A stretch of DNA of 32,615 nt from an uncultured Anaerococcus sp. (GTDB taxonomy: Bacteria > Bacillota_A > Clostridia > Tissierellales > Peptoniphilaceae), in assembly GCA_902488555.1 (NCBI GenBank), contig CABTWT010000002.1:1-32615 (forward strand), written 5' to 3'. Below the pieces are notes generated by a model, which did no database searches, was not told the DNA's origin, and was given only the letters and a program-made list of their open reading frames with translations. Below are positions 1-8,095 of the stretch, one piece after another. Position numbers and translations under genes: made by a program. Positions within the stretch are counted from its first letter, which is position 1. Each line of letters opens with the position of its first letter.

Positions 1-2
1 AG

Positions 3-83
3 TGGATAGACATAGATGACTTGTTAGATATGGCAAAGATATACGCCATTGGTATTTATAGGTTGGATAAATTAAAAAGGTAG
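3..83 (+). CDS. C-terminal end of an unidentified protein (5'-truncated by window edge)
   Basis: An open frame runs from the left edge (codon phase starting at base 3) to a TAG at 81-83, giving the last 26 residues of a protein that ends ...RLDKLKR. The stop codon lies inside the upstream arm of a strong terminator hairpin, which supports this being a genuine gene end. The tail is too short to assign a family, and I do not recognise it. Confidence 0.5.
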   Translation, partial: WIDIDDLLDMAKIYAIGIYRLDKLKR

Positions 84-109
84 GGGTTAAGTCAACCCTC
101 TACCTTTTT
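74..109. terminator. Bidirectional Rho-independent terminator
   Basis: Bases 74-83 (AAAAAGGTAG) pair with 100-109 (CTACCTTTTT). An inner GGGTT/AACCC stem (84-88/94-98) closes a 5-nt loop, with one bulged T at 99. A-run and T-run flanks let it serve both the plus-strand gene ending at 83 and xpt on the minus strand, whose stop codon overlaps the hairpin. Confidence 0.9.
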
Positions 110-683
110 AGTTTTCTTCAAATTCTATGCCGTCTTCTGAAAGACTTTTTATTCTTGCTAGGGAATATACTTCAACTCCCATATCTTCGATGATTGAACG
201 TCCATTTGAGAAAGATTTTTCTATTACTATGCCGCATCCTACAGGATTTGCACCAGCTTGTCTGATTATGGCAATCATACCTTTTGCAGCTTGGCCATTG
301 GCAAGGAAGTCGTCAATCATTAGTACATTTTCACCTTCACTTATGAACTCCTTATTTACTATAAGCTCATTCATAACTTGCTTAGTAAATGAAAATACAC
401 TTGAATGGTAAACTTCTTCACTGGTTGTTAGAGATTGTTTTTTTCTGCCAAATACGCATTTCACACCTAGCTCGCTTGCTGTCGCAAGGGCTGGGGCTAT
501 GCCGGAAGATTCTACTGTAAAGACCTTATCAATTTTTTTATCTTTGAAATGTTCAGCAAATTCTTTGCCCATCTTTGAAATCAAATCTACATCTATTTGT
601 TGATTTAGAAATGAGTCTACTTTTAATATATCGCGGCCTAGAACAATGCCTTCTTCTAGAATTTTATCTTGTAATTCTTTCAT
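108..683 (-). CDS. xpt: Xanthine phosphoribosyltransferase
   Basis: This enzyme converts xanthine plus PRPP to XMP in purine salvage, in the cytoplasm. The 191-residue length equals that of Xpt of Bacillus. The PRPP-binding motif VLMIDDFLANGQAAKG lies at residues 120-135, preceded by the typical VFTVESSGIAPA segment (about 54-65) of the xanthine PRTase subgroup. The start is supported by GGAG about 8 bases upstream on the minus strand and by a good SigA promoter. No purine riboswitch leader is visible in the short 5' region, unlike xpt-pbuX of B. subtilis. An NCS2 purine permease is encoded 1.7 kb away on the same strand but with its own promoter, so the two salvage genes are probably separate units. 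Confidence 0.95.
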   Translation of the reverse strand: MKELQDKILEEGIVLGRDILKVDSFLNQQIDVDLISKMGKEFAEHFKDKKIDKVFTVESSGIAPALATASELGVKCVFGRKKQSLTTSEEVYHSSVFSFTKQVMNELIVNKEFISEGENVLMIDDFLANGQAAKGMIAIIRQAGANPVGCGIVIEKSFSNGRSIIEDMGVEVYSLARIKSLSEDGIEFEEN

Positions 684-724
684 CTTAACTCCTTCATCTA
701 ATTTATGTACAACTTATTATTTAT

Positions 725-752
725 ATTATAAGACTAAAAGAAAAATAGTCAA
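725..752 (-). promoter_or_regulatory. SigA-type promoter for xpt
   Basis: Read on the minus strand, TTGACT (747-752) and TATAAT (725-730) are separated by 16 bases, about 40 bases upstream of the xpt start. The match to consensus is strong. Confidence 0.8.
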
Positions 753-805
753 AGGCTTACCTGCTTATATTGGGACCAAGGGCTAAAAATGGGTAAGATA
801 TTAGT

Positions 806-2074
806 ATGAACAGTTTAGAATTTTGTAAAGATTTAATTAATTTTATTGACAGAAGTCCCTTGAATTATTTTGCAGTAGAAAATGCGAAAAAAATCTTAAA
901 TGAAAATGGATTTAAAGAGCTAAAAGAAAACGAAAAGTGGGAGGTAGAAAAAAATAATAAATACTATGTAAGCCGCAATGACACAGCTCTAATCGCTTTT
1001 ACTGTAGGAGATGATCTAACACAAGGTTTTGATATCATTGGATCTCATACCGATAGCCCTACCTTTAAGTTAAAATCCAATTCTGAGATGATAGATAGTG
1101 GATATCTAAAGCTAAATATAGAACCTTATGGTGGCATGATTTATTCAACATGGACTGATCGAACCCTATCTTTGGCTGGAAAAGTATCCTACAAGGAAAA
1201 CGGAGAAATTAAAACTAGCCTTGTAAACTTTGATAGAGACTTACTAACCATACCAAATGCTGCCATTCATATGAACAGAGAAGTAAATAAGGGTTTTGAA
1301 ATCAATCCTCAAAACCACCTATATCCAATAATTCAAACAATTGAAGAAAACTTTGAAGGTGGATATTTGGAAAAATTATTGGCAGAAGAGTTGGGCATAG
1401 ATAAAGACTCTATATTAGATTTTGACCTGGGTCTATATGACAGACAAAAAGGTACAATCATCAACAATATGTACCAAATTGGCCGTATAGATAACCTAGG
1501 TTCTGTCCATGCATCACTTATGGCCATATGTGATAGTGAGGCTAATAAAAACAATGTATTAGTATTAAATGACAACGAAGAAATAGGATCTAGGACCCCT
1601 ACTGGTGCTTTCTCACCATTTTTAAGAGATACACTAAAAAGATTGTGCGAAAAATGCGGTCTAGATGAGGAAGATTTCTATATAGCCCTTGCCAATTCAT
1701 ACCTAATTTCTGCAGACCAAGCCCATGCAGTTCACCCAAACTTTAAAGAATACCATGATCCAACAAACCCTATCAAAATGAATGGAGGACTTGTTATAAA
1801 AACAGCAGCAAATGGTGCTTATTCATCAAATATAGGATCAAATTCAAGACTAATAGACCTAGCAGATTCCATAGGATCAAAGATACAAAAATTCCACAAT
1901 AGAAATGACAAGCAAGGTGGATCAACAATAGGACCAATAGCATCAACAGGACTTGGAATAATCTCAATAGACGTAGGAGAACCAATCCTTGCCATGCACT
2001 CCATAAGAGAACTGGGCGGTATAGAAGACCACTACGATGCCTATAAGATTTATAAAGCATTTTACGAATTATAA
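806..2074 (+). CDS. M18 family metallo-aminopeptidase (ApeB-like)
   Basis: This is a cytoplasmic di-zinc aminopeptidase that removes N-terminal residues from peptides. At 422 aa it has the usual M18 length. Metal and catalytic motifs are all present: SHTDSP at about residues 80-85 (H81, D83), RIDNLGS (D229), NDNEEIGS (E258/E259), SADQAHAVHP (D304) and AMHSIRELGG (H398). The ribosome binding site is weak (only a GGGTAAG about 9 bases upstream), but no better in-frame ATG with SD exists before the conserved region. The MTH1187 protein follows 9 bases downstream, so the two are probably co-transcribed. A second M18 enzyme sits at 9979. The family call is firm, but substrate preference cannot be read from sequence. 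Confidence 0.93.
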   Translation: MNSLEFCKDLINFIDRSPLNYFAVENAKKILNENGFKELKENEKWEVEKNNKYYVSRNDTALIAFTVGDDLTQGFDIIGSHTDSPTFKLKSNSEMIDSGYLKLNIEPYGGMIYSTWTDRTLSLAGKVSYKENGEIKTSLVNFDRDLLTIPNAAIHMNREVNKGFEINPQNHLYPIIQTIEENFEGGYLEKLLAEELGIDKDSILDFDLGLYDRQKGTIINNMYQIGRIDNLGSVHASLMAICDSEANKNNVLVLNDNEEIGSRTPTGAFSPFLRDTLKRLCEKCGLDEEDFYIALANSYLISADQAHAVHPNFKEYHDPTNPIKMNGGLVIKTAANGAYSSNIGSNSRLIDLADSIGSKIQKFHNRNDKQGGSTIGPIASTGLGIISIDVGEPILAMHSIRELGGIEDHYDAYKIYKAFYEL

Positions 2075-2083
2075 GGAGAATTA

Positions 2084-2380
2084 ATGGCTATACTTGAATT
2101 AACCTTGGTTCCAATTGGAACTGAGTCTACATCTGTTAGTAAATATGTAGCAGCTGCTAGTAAGATACTCAAAGAATCTGGAATAAAGCATGAGCTAAAC
2201 CCTATGGGCACAGTTCTTGAGGGGGACCCAGACGAATTATTAAAAGTTGTTAGACAAATGCAAGAAGAAGTCTTTGATGCAGGAGCTAAGAGAGTTTATT
2301 CTGTTATTAAGATGGATGACAGGAGAGACAAAGAAGCTCATATGGAAGAAAAAATCAAATCTGTTAATGAAAAATTGTAA
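2084..2380 (+). CDS. MTH1187-family thiamine-binding protein (YqgV/DUF77 type)
   Basis: This 98-aa protein matches the small MTH1187/YkoF-like ferredoxin-fold family, whose members bind thiamine or related pyrimidines. Family hallmarks are the opening AILELTLVPIGTES, the central GIKHELNPMGTVLEGD and the later AKRVYSVIKMDDRRDK. The start has AAGGAG upstream (about 2074-2079) and lies 9 bases after the aminopeptidase stop. A terminator follows at once. Members elsewhere often sit beside thiamine-precursor ABC transporters; here there is no such neighbour and no TPP riboswitch, so the physiological ligand is inferred only from the family. Confidence 0.9.
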   Translation: MAILELTLVPIGTESTSVSKYVAAASKILKESGIKHELNPMGTVLEGDPDELLKVVRQMQEEVFDAGAKRVYSVIKMDDRRDKEAHMEEKIKSVNEKL

Positions 2381-2383
2381 ATT

Positions 2384-2417
2384 AAAAAGATTGCCGAAAT
2401 TTTGTGGCAATCTTTTT
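2384..2417. terminator. Rho-independent terminator after the M18-MTH1187 pair
   Basis: Bases 2384-2395 (AAAAAGATTGCC) pair perfectly with 2406-2417 (GGCAATCTTTTT), followed by more T residues. The A-run also allows use by the convergent NCS2 permease gene. Confidence 0.93.
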
Positions 2418-2434
2418 TTGATTGTTTTTTGTTC

Positions 2435-3754
2435 TTATAGGAAAACTGGAACTATATATCTTAGTAAAAATATTACTGCAAGGCCATATACAAGCGGACT
2501 TACTTCTTTGCCGCGACCTGTTAATAGTTTGATTCCTGCATATGATATCATTCCAAATGATATGCCTTCAGCTATAGAATATGTTGCAGGCATCATTAGT
2601 ATGGTCATGAATGCTGGGAAAGCTTCTGTGATGTCTGAGAAGTTAATTTCTACTACTGTTGATAACATAAATAATCCTACTACTACTAGAGCTGCTGCTG
2701 TTGCTTGAGCTGGGATTATAGAAAATAGTGGAAAGAAAAATGCTGCAATTGCAAAGCATACTGCTGTTGATAGGGCTGTAAGACCAGTTCTTCCACCTTC
2801 TGCTACACCTGCAGATGATTCTACAAAGGTTGTAATTGTTGATGTTCCTAGTAAAGCGCCTAATGTTGTACCTACTGCATCTGATAATAGAGCTTTTGAT
2901 CCATCAGGTAGATTACCGTTCTTATCAAGCATTTTTGCTTTTGTTGCAACACCTGTTAGTGTTCCTAGGGTGTCAAAAATATCTACAAATAAAAATGAGA
3001 ATAAAACTGAGAACATTTCAAAAGAAAATATGTTAGAAAAGTCTAATTGAAATGCAATTGGTTTTATTGTTGGTGGTAGGGACATAATAGTATTTCCTTC
3101 TGGCAAATGTGTTACCCCTGTAATAAGGCCAACTATAGTAGAAGCTAAGATTCCCCATAGTAGGGCGCCTTTAACACCTCTTGCTGTAAGTACTATCATT
3201 ACAATAAGTGCAAAAAAGAATACAAAACCTTCTGCTGAAGCTATATTTGAAAGTTCTAGAGAGATATCACCAACTCCAACAATACCAGCGTTTATCAAAC
3301 CTATTAGGGCAATAAATAGTCCTATAGCAACTGATACTGCTTTTTTAAGGTTGAGTGGGATAGCATTAAATAATGATTCGCGTATGCCGGTGAATGATAA
3401 AATTATAAATATAAGACCTTCAAGAAATACTGCTGTTAGTGCAAATTGCCAGCTCATTCCCATTTGTTTTACAACTGTATATGCAAAAAACGCATTTAAT
3501 CCCATACCTGCTGATAGGCCAAAAGGCATATTTGCATAAAAAGCCATACAAAGCATTGCTACTATTGATGCAATGATAGTTGCTGTAAATACCGCTCCTC
3601 CTTCCATTCCCGCGTCTGAAAGGATTGCTGGGTTTACAGCTAGGATGTATGACATTGTCATAAATGTGGTTATACCAGCCATAATTTCTGTACGGGTATC
3701 TGTACCATGTTCACGTAGTTTGAATCTACGTTCGTTAAACGATTCAAGTGCCAT
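2435..3754 (-). CDS. NCS2 family purine permease (AzgA/PbuG-like)
   Basis: This is a proton-driven importer of adenine, guanine or hypoxanthine in the cytoplasmic membrane. The 439-aa hydrophobic protein has roughly 12-14 membrane segments. It carries the AzgA/PbuG signatures TEIMAGITTFMTMSYIL near the N-terminus, SAGMGLNAFFAYTVV, FVDIFDTLGTLTGVA, and STITTFVESSAGVAEGGRTG in the fourth fifth of the chain. The start is fixed by AGGAGG upstream on the minus strand. A TATAAT (3787-3792) gives a plausible promoter, with only a weak -35. Exact base specificity within the family cannot be told. Together with xpt it gives purine salvage capability. Confidence 0.93.
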   Translation of the reverse strand: MALESFNERRFKLREHGTDTRTEIMAGITTFMTMSYILAVNPAILSDAGMEGGAVFTATIIASIVAMLCMAFYANMPFGLSAGMGLNAFFAYTVVKQMGMSWQFALTAVFLEGLIFIILSFTGIRESLFNAIPLNLKKAVSVAIGLFIALIGLINAGIVGVGDISLELSNIASAEGFVFFFALIVMIVLTARGVKGALLWGILASTIVGLITGVTHLPEGNTIMSLPPTIKPIAFQLDFSNIFSFEMFSVLFSFLFVDIFDTLGTLTGVATKAKMLDKNGNLPDGSKALLSDAVGTTLGALLGTSTITTFVESSAGVAEGGRTGLTALSTAVCFAIAAFFFPLFSIIPAQATAAALVVVGLFMLSTVVEINFSDITEAFPAFMTILMMPATYSIAEGISFGMISYAGIKLLTGRGKEVSPLVYGLAVIFLLRYIVPVFL

Positions 3755-3786
3755 TATTTCCTCCTAAAATTTTTTGATACAAGGGT

Positions 3787-3792
3787 ATTATA
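3787..3792 (-). promoter_or_regulatory. -10 element (TATAAT) for the NCS2 permease
   Basis: The minus strand reads GCGTATAATACC about 33 bases before the start. The -35 hexamer is poor (TTAGCG at 17 bp). No purine riboswitch aptamer is visible in the short leader. Confidence 0.5.
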
Positions 3793-3865
3793 CGCAAAAA
3801 ATTAAAATTCGCTAAAGTTCTTTATTTTTTAAGGGTCATACATTATAATATCCCTAGGAGGATAT

Positions 3866-5110
3866 ATGAGTACTAGAAATATAATCCGATTAATAGTAAT
3901 AATAATTGGAATTTTTTTATCGGCATTTTTCTCATCATCTGAGACTGCCCTTACGAGTGTAAATATATTTAAAATTAGACAAATGGAAAAAAACGGAGTT
4001 GCCAAGGCTCCTTTAGTGAAAAAATTAGTGGATAATATCGGATCTGTTCTAACGACAATACTTATAGGAAATAATATAGTAAATATTGTAACTACGACAG
4101 TTGCGACTATTTTTTTTACAGAAGTTATGGGGGCTCGTGGAGCGGTTATTTCTCCAATCGTTCTTACAATTGTTGTTCTTATATTTGGAGAGGTAACCCC
4201 AAAAAATATAGCTACTGCAAATAGCGAAGAGCTGGCTCTAAGGGTGGCTAGGCCAATTAGATTTTGTGATATTATTTTAAAACCAATTAATTTTATTCTA
4301 GGAAAGATTACTGGAGCTATTTCAAAAGCCCTAATTGGGGAGAAGGAAGAAACTAGCATAGTTACAGAAGAAGATTTGAAGACTATAGTTGATGTTTCTG
4401 AAGAGCAGGGTGTCATTAATAACGAAGAAAGTGAAATGATAAATAATGTCTTTGAGTTTGGGAATTCTGACGTGTCAGATATCATGACTCCAAGGACAAA
4501 TATGGAAGCTATATCTCTTGATTGTACTGAAGATGAACTAAATGACCTATTAAGAAACACTAATCACTCTAGGATACCTGTTTATGGGAAAAACATTGAT
4601 AATATAATTGGTATCTTACATATGAAGGATATTGTTTCTGCCATTGCTGAAGGAAAAGATTTAGATCTTGCAGAAATTGTAAGACCAGCCTTTTATGTTT
4701 ATGACAATATGCACATATTTGACTTATTTACAAATATGAGAAGCGAAAATGTATCCCTTGCTGTGGTCATTGATGAGTATGGTGGGACCAGTGGACTTGT
4801 ATCAATTGAAGATATAGTTGAGGAGCTAGTTGGCGAAATTGACGACGAGTATGATACTGATGACAAAGATATTTTTAAGGTAAATGAAAATACCTACCTA
4901 GTAAAACCATCCCTACACTTGAGCGATTTTAATGCTTATTTTAACTTGGACATTCAAGAGATCAAGAATGACTCCATAGGAGGATATGTTATAGACCACT
5001 TATCGAGAATTCCTGTTGAAGGGGATATGGTTAATGTTGATAATATTAATATAATAGTGGATAAGGTTGACAGATACAAAATTGAAATGTTAAAAGTTGA
5101 GTTTATTTAA
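3866..5110 (+). CDS. CNNM/CorC (HlyC) family membrane protein with CBS pair
   Basis: At 414 aa it has the standard architecture. An N-terminal CNNM (DUF21) membrane domain covers about residues 1-190, starting with a hydrophobic helix followed by the SSSETALTSV motif. A CBS pair covers about 205-325 (DIMTPRTNMEAI, then HSRIPVYGKNIDNIIGILHMKD, and VVIDEYGGTSGLVSIEDIVEE). A C-terminal CorC_HlyC domain covers about 340-414. Members are linked to Mg2+/Co2+ efflux or homeostasis, although many are labelled haemolysins. The start is set by AGGAGG 4 bases upstream and a TATAAT at 3844-3849. The pyrophosphatase gene begins 9 bases after the stop, so a Mg/Mn-related operon is likely. Confidence 0.93.
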   Translation: MSTRNIIRLIVIIIGIFLSAFFSSSETALTSVNIFKIRQMEKNGVAKAPLVKKLVDNIGSVLTTILIGNNIVNIVTTTVATIFFTEVMGARGAVISPIVLTIVVLIFGEVTPKNIATANSEELALRVARPIRFCDIILKPINFILGKITGAISKALIGEKEETSIVTEEDLKTIVDVSEEQGVINNEESEMINNVFEFGNSDVSDIMTPRTNMEAISLDCTEDELNDLLRNTNHSRIPVYGKNIDNIIGILHMKDIVSAIAEGKDLDLAEIVRPAFYVYDNMHIFDLFTNMRSENVSLAVVIDEYGGTSGLVSIEDIVEELVGEIDDEYDTDDKDIFKVNENTYLVKPSLHLSDFNAYFNLDIQEIKNDSIGGYVIDHLSRIPVEGDMVNVDNINIIVDKVDRYKIEMLKVEFI

Positions 5111-5119
5111 GGAGAGAAG

Positions 5120-6769
5120 ATGAAAGAAACTGTTTACATCACCGGACACAAGAATCCAGACACTGACACAATCGTAGCAAGTCTTGCCTATGCTGACCTA
5201 AAAAATAGGCAAGGAGATGTTCATGCTATTCCTATTAGATTAGGAAAGCTTAACCCAGAAACAAAATTTGTCTTAAATTATTTTGGACTAGAGGCTCCTC
5301 TTCTTAAAGAATCTATGCTTTTACAAGTAAAGGATATAAACATTGATAAGTCCTTTGCTATTGACCCATCCATACCTGTAAGAACTGCTTGGAACATCTT
5401 TCAAGAAGGACTTACCCACTCTTTATCAGTAATTGACGATAATGGCAAATTAATTGGTATAGCTTCACTTTCAAATATCACCAAATCATATATGGACGTG
5501 TGGGATGACCAGATAATTGGCAGGGCAAACACACCAATTGAAAATATCATAGATGTTTTGAAAGCAAAACCACTTGTAATGCCAAAAAATCCAAGCAAAT
5601 TAGATGGAAAGATGACTGTCATGGCCATGAATGACGATGATCCAGACTTTGATTCATACTTTGGAGAAGGCGAAATAGTTATTCTAGGCAACAGAACAGA
5701 TTATGTAGAATATTTAATCTCTAGAAAGGCTTCTCTAATTATTCTTACAAATGGTTCTACTATGGATGAGGATCTCAAGGACTATGCATTCAACAACAAT
5801 GTAACAATCCTATCTACAGAATTTAATACCTTTATGACCTCCCGTCTTTTACCTATGACAATACCAGTTGGCCATGTTATGACTACAGGAGATTTGATAT
5901 ATTTCTCTGAAAATGACACCATTGATCAAGTAAGAGAAGTCATGGGAAAATCTAGATTTAGATCATATCCTGTTGTAGATAGCAACAAAAAAGTTGTAGG
6001 ATCAATTTCTAGATACCACCTCATCTCATCAAAGATGAAAAAACTAATTTTAGTCGACCACAACGAAAAAAACCAATCAGTATATGATATTGATCAAGCA
6101 GAGATAATTGAAATTATCGACCACCACAGGGTAGCAAATATATCTACAACAGCACCTTTATTTTTTAGGGCCGAACCAGTAGGATCAACTGCAACTATTG
6201 TTTCAGAAATGTATTTAGAAAGTGGCCTAAGACCAAGCAAGGAGATAGCTGGTATCCTATGTGCAGCAATCATATCAGATACCTTGCTATTTAGATCTCC
6301 AACAACAACTGATGTCGATAGACGTATGGTAGATAGAATGAGTAAAATTGCTGATATTGACGTAGAAGACTTTGCAAATCAAATGTTTAAGGCTGGTACT
6401 TCACTAAAAGAAAAATCTCCAAAAGATATAGTGGAAGGGGATGTAAAAACTTTCACAATTAGTGGTGAGAATGTCAGAGTTGGCCAAGTGATGACTATGA
6501 ATCCAGAAGAACTAGAGCCTTTAAGGGAAGAGATAGTAGGTCTTATGGAAGAAAAAATTCATAAAAACGGTGAATCGACCTTTGTCTTAGTCCTCACGGA
6601 TATATTCAATGAAACAAGCGAACTACTAGTCGTAGGTAAGCATATTGAAGATATTGAAGAAGAATTTGGACACAAGGTAACAAATGGAACCATATCAGCC
6701 CCTGGAGTATTAAGTCGTAAAAAACAAGTAATACCTAGACTAACAAGTGCAATGACTGGTAGTAACTAA
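5120..6769 (+). CDS. Family II manganese-dependent inorganic pyrophosphatase with CBS and DRTGG inserts
   Basis: This enzyme hydrolyses pyrophosphate to phosphate in the cytoplasm. The 549-aa chain carries the DHH phosphoesterase start GHKNPDTDT (H10, D14, D16), then a regulatory insert: CBS 1 (about 72-130), DRTGG-like domain (about 150-250) and CBS 2 (about 255-310). The DHH domain then resumes with LVDHNE and IIEIIDHHR (about 313-340), followed by a DHHA2 domain to the end. In characterised CBS-PPases the CBS domains bind adenine nucleotides and the DRTGG form also binds diadenosine polyphosphates; that is family knowledge, not shown here. AGGAGAG precedes the start. The gene is co-transcribed with the CorC gene and ends in a UUCG-loop terminator. 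Confidence 0.95.
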   Translation: MKETVYITGHKNPDTDTIVASLAYADLKNRQGDVHAIPIRLGKLNPETKFVLNYFGLEAPLLKESMLLQVKDINIDKSFAIDPSIPVRTAWNIFQEGLTHSLSVIDDNGKLIGIASLSNITKSYMDVWDDQIIGRANTPIENIIDVLKAKPLVMPKNPSKLDGKMTVMAMNDDDPDFDSYFGEGEIVILGNRTDYVEYLISRKASLIILTNGSTMDEDLKDYAFNNNVTILSTEFNTFMTSRLLPMTIPVGHVMTTGDLIYFSENDTIDQVREVMGKSRFRSYPVVDSNKKVVGSISRYHLISSKMKKLILVDHNEKNQSVYDIDQAEIIEIIDHHRVANISTTAPLFFRAEPVGSTATIVSEMYLESGLRPSKEIAGILCAAIISDTLLFRSPTTTDVDRRMVDRMSKIADIDVEDFANQMFKAGTSLKEKSPKDIVEGDVKTFTISGENVRVGQVMTMNPEELEPLREEIVGLMEEKIHKNGESTFVLVLTDIFNETSELLVVGKHIEDIEEEFGHKVTNGTISAPGVLSRKKQVIPRLTSAMTGSN

Positions 6770-6774
6770 AAATC

Positions 6775-6799
6775 TCCTAGCTTCGGCTAGGATTTTTTT
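6775..6799 (+). terminator. Rho-independent terminator with UUCG tetraloop
   Basis: TCCTAGC (6775-6781) pairs with GCTAGGA (6786-6792) around a C(UUCG)G loop, followed by seven T residues. The UUCG loop is an exceptionally stable closing loop. Confidence 0.95.
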
Positions 6800-6842
6800 A
6801 TATATCAGACTAATTGGGTAATAATACTTTAGGAGTGATGTC

Positions 6843-7358
6843 ATGGAGATAATGGATTTATACGATGAGAATAGACAAAAGACTGATAAAACTTATATAA
6901 GGGGATCTGCTCAACCAAAGGGTTTTTATAGGATGGTAGTTCATGTTTGTATATTTAATAAACTTGGCCAGCTACTAATCCAGCAAAGAACTCTAAATAA
7001 AAAGATGCCCGGCCTTTGGGATGTGACTTGTGGGGGAGCAGTATCAACACATGAATCTTCACAAATGGGCGCCCAAAGAGAACTATTTGAAGAATTAGGT
7101 CTAGATATAGATTTTAAACACATAAGGCCACTTGTAACGGCCAATTTTCCAATGGGCTTTGATGACTTTTATGTAATCAATAAAGATGTTGACCTAGATA
7201 GTCTAATCTTACAAGAAGAAGAGGTATCAGATGCCAAGTGGGCAAGTCTTGACGAAGTAATCAATCTTAGAAGAGAGGAAAAATTCGTTAGGTATAAGGA
7301 AAGTTTCATAAGATTTTTGTTTGATCTTAGCAAAGACAATAGATATGTAGAAATATAA
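6843..7358 (+). CDS. NUDIX hydrolase (IPP isomerase-like subgroup)
   Basis: This 171-aa protein has a complete NUDIX box, GAVSTHE-x7-RELFEELGL, at about residues 65-87. It fits GX5EX7REUXEEXGU exactly, so it should hydrolyse a nucleoside diphosphate-X bond using Mg2+. The flanking segments (YDENRQ..., PGLWDVTCGGAV, and the KWASLDEV end) resemble the subgroup often labelled isopentenyl-diphosphate isomerase-like. The His/Cys and Glu residues needed for isomerase activity cannot be confirmed here, so a hydrolase role is safer. AGGAG at 6831-6835 sits 7 bases before the chosen ATG. An ATG at 6838 is out of frame. It is a stand-alone gene between two terminators. Confidence 0.9.
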   Translation: MEIMDLYDENRQKTDKTYIRGSAQPKGFYRMVVHVCIFNKLGQLLIQQRTLNKKMPGLWDVTCGGAVSTHESSQMGAQRELFEELGLDIDFKHIRPLVTANFPMGFDDFYVINKDVDLDSLILQEEEVSDAKWASLDEVINLRREEKFVRYKESFIRFLFDLSKDNRYVEI

Positions 7359-7359
7359 A

Positions 7360-7385
7360 AAACTCAAAGTTTTAACTTCGAGTTT
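7360..7385. terminator. Bidirectional terminator between convergent genes
   Basis: AAACTC (7360-7365) pairs with GAGTTT (7380-7385), and the inner AAGTT/AACTT continues the stem with one mismatch. It separates the NUDIX gene from the DUF1858 gene and overlaps the latter's stop codon. Confidence 0.7.
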
Positions 7386-7596
7386 ATCTATTTAATTGGT
7401 CAAGTAGGTATTCACAGTCCATACCGTGAACCATGCAAGCTTCTTCCAGTGTTTCATAAAGTGAAGATGGACAAGCTATGCATCCCATACCGGCCATTAG
7501 CAATGTATTTATAGATTCTGGCTTAGCTTGGATAATCTCACCTATAAGCATATCGCGGGTGATTTCAACTGTGCCAGTTGTATTTGTATTTTCCAT
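7384..7596 (-). CDS. DUF1858 domain protein (small CxxC protein)
   Basis: This 70-aa protein consists essentially of one DUF1858 domain. It has the ITRDMLIGEIIQAKPE opening, then AGMGCIACPSS with a CxxC pair (about residues 38-41) and a third Cys further on (about 53). The domain is usually found in anaerobes, alone or next to hybrid-cluster or redox proteins, and its function is not established. A GGGGG-rich ribosome binding site lies about 8 bases upstream of the ATG. The divergent upstream region holds a perfect inverted repeat (7625-7644) that could be an operator. Confidence 0.88.
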   Translation of the reverse strand: MENTNTTGTVEITRDMLIGEIIQAKPESINTLLMAGMGCIACPSSLYETLEEACMVHGMDCEYLLDQLNR

Positions 7597-7624
7597 TTAA
7601 GCGCCCCCTTTTTATAAGACTATG

Positions 7625-7644
7625 TTACTCCAAATACGGAGTAA
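7625..7644. promoter_or_regulatory. Perfect 7-bp inverted repeat, candidate operator
   Basis: TTACTCC (7625-7631) is mirrored by GGAGTAA (7638-7644) across six bases. It lies between the divergent DUF1858 gene and the small membrane protein gene, 29 bases upstream of the former. There is no following T-run, so a protein-binding site is more likely than a terminator. The regulator is unknown. Confidence 0.5.
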
Positions 7645-7687
7645 ATACAAGTAGTTGACTAGGGATTGAGATTTTTTATATGGAGGA

Positions 7688-8077
7688 ATGATGGGAAGAG
7701 AAGAATTATTAAGAGAAAAAGAAGATATTACAAAGGAAATATTAAAGTTAAGAGAGGATCTAAAGATAGCAAATGACTCTGTAGCAAATGCTGGAAAGTC
7801 AGTTGCCTTTTATAAGGTAGTTACTCCTCCTATAATAATTACAATCCTAGCTGGATTGATAGTAAGTAAGATTAATTTTTTTGGTGAAAATAACGGCTTA
7901 GTTGGAATAATATTTTTTGTATTTGCCATAAGCCTTTTTATCACAAGCAAACTTTCGCAAAAAAAGATTAAGGAAAATAAAGAAAAATATATAAAAGAGA
8001 GAATTGCCATACAAAAGATTTTGGTAAAAAAAGCAAAAAGACTTGCTGAGATAGAAAGTGAATTAATTGAAAATTAA
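7688..8077 (+). CDS. Small coiled-coil membrane protein, unknown function
   Basis: I do not recognise a family. The 129-aa protein begins with about 40 charged residues of heptad-like character (EELLREKEDITKEILKLR...), consistent with a coiled coil. Two membrane segments follow at about residues 45-64 (PPIIITILAGLIVSKI) and 72-90 (GLVGIIFFVFAISLFI), then a second strongly basic helical stretch. GGAGG lies 5 bases before the ATG. htpG follows after 54 bases, with its own promoter overlapping the end of this gene. It could be a membrane scaffold or stress protein, but nothing in the sequence decides. Confidence 0.75.
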   Translation: MMGREELLREKEDITKEILKLREDLKIANDSVANAGKSVAFYKVVTPPIIITILAGLIVSKINFFGENNGLVGIIFFVFAISLFITSKLSQKKIKENKEKYIKERIAIQKILVKKAKRLAEIESELIEN

Positions 8078-8094
8078 CCTAGGCTTAGTATAGT
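8067..8094 (+). promoter_or_regulatory. SigA-type promoter for htpG
   Basis: TTGAAA (8067-8072) and TATAGT (8089-8094) are 16 bp apart. The -35 lies within the end of the upstream gene. The CIRCE element begins 2 bases after the -10. Confidence 0.7.
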
Positions 8095-8095
8095 A

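Noticed and set aside
684..805. Purine riboswitch before xpt, or an RNA element before the first aminopeptidase gene
   Set aside because: No three-way-junction aptamer is visible. Only a 6-bp repeat CTTACC...GGTAAG was found, too weak to call.
3829..4560. 243-aa minus-strand open frame opposite the CorC gene
   Set aside because: It is Ser/Ile/Phe-rich with no recognisable domain and lies entirely antisense to a conserved gene with SD and operon context.
7655..7682. TTGACT with a TATATG 16 bp downstream as a promoter for the small membrane protein
   Set aside because: The putative -10 runs into the ribosome binding site, so the transcript would lack it.
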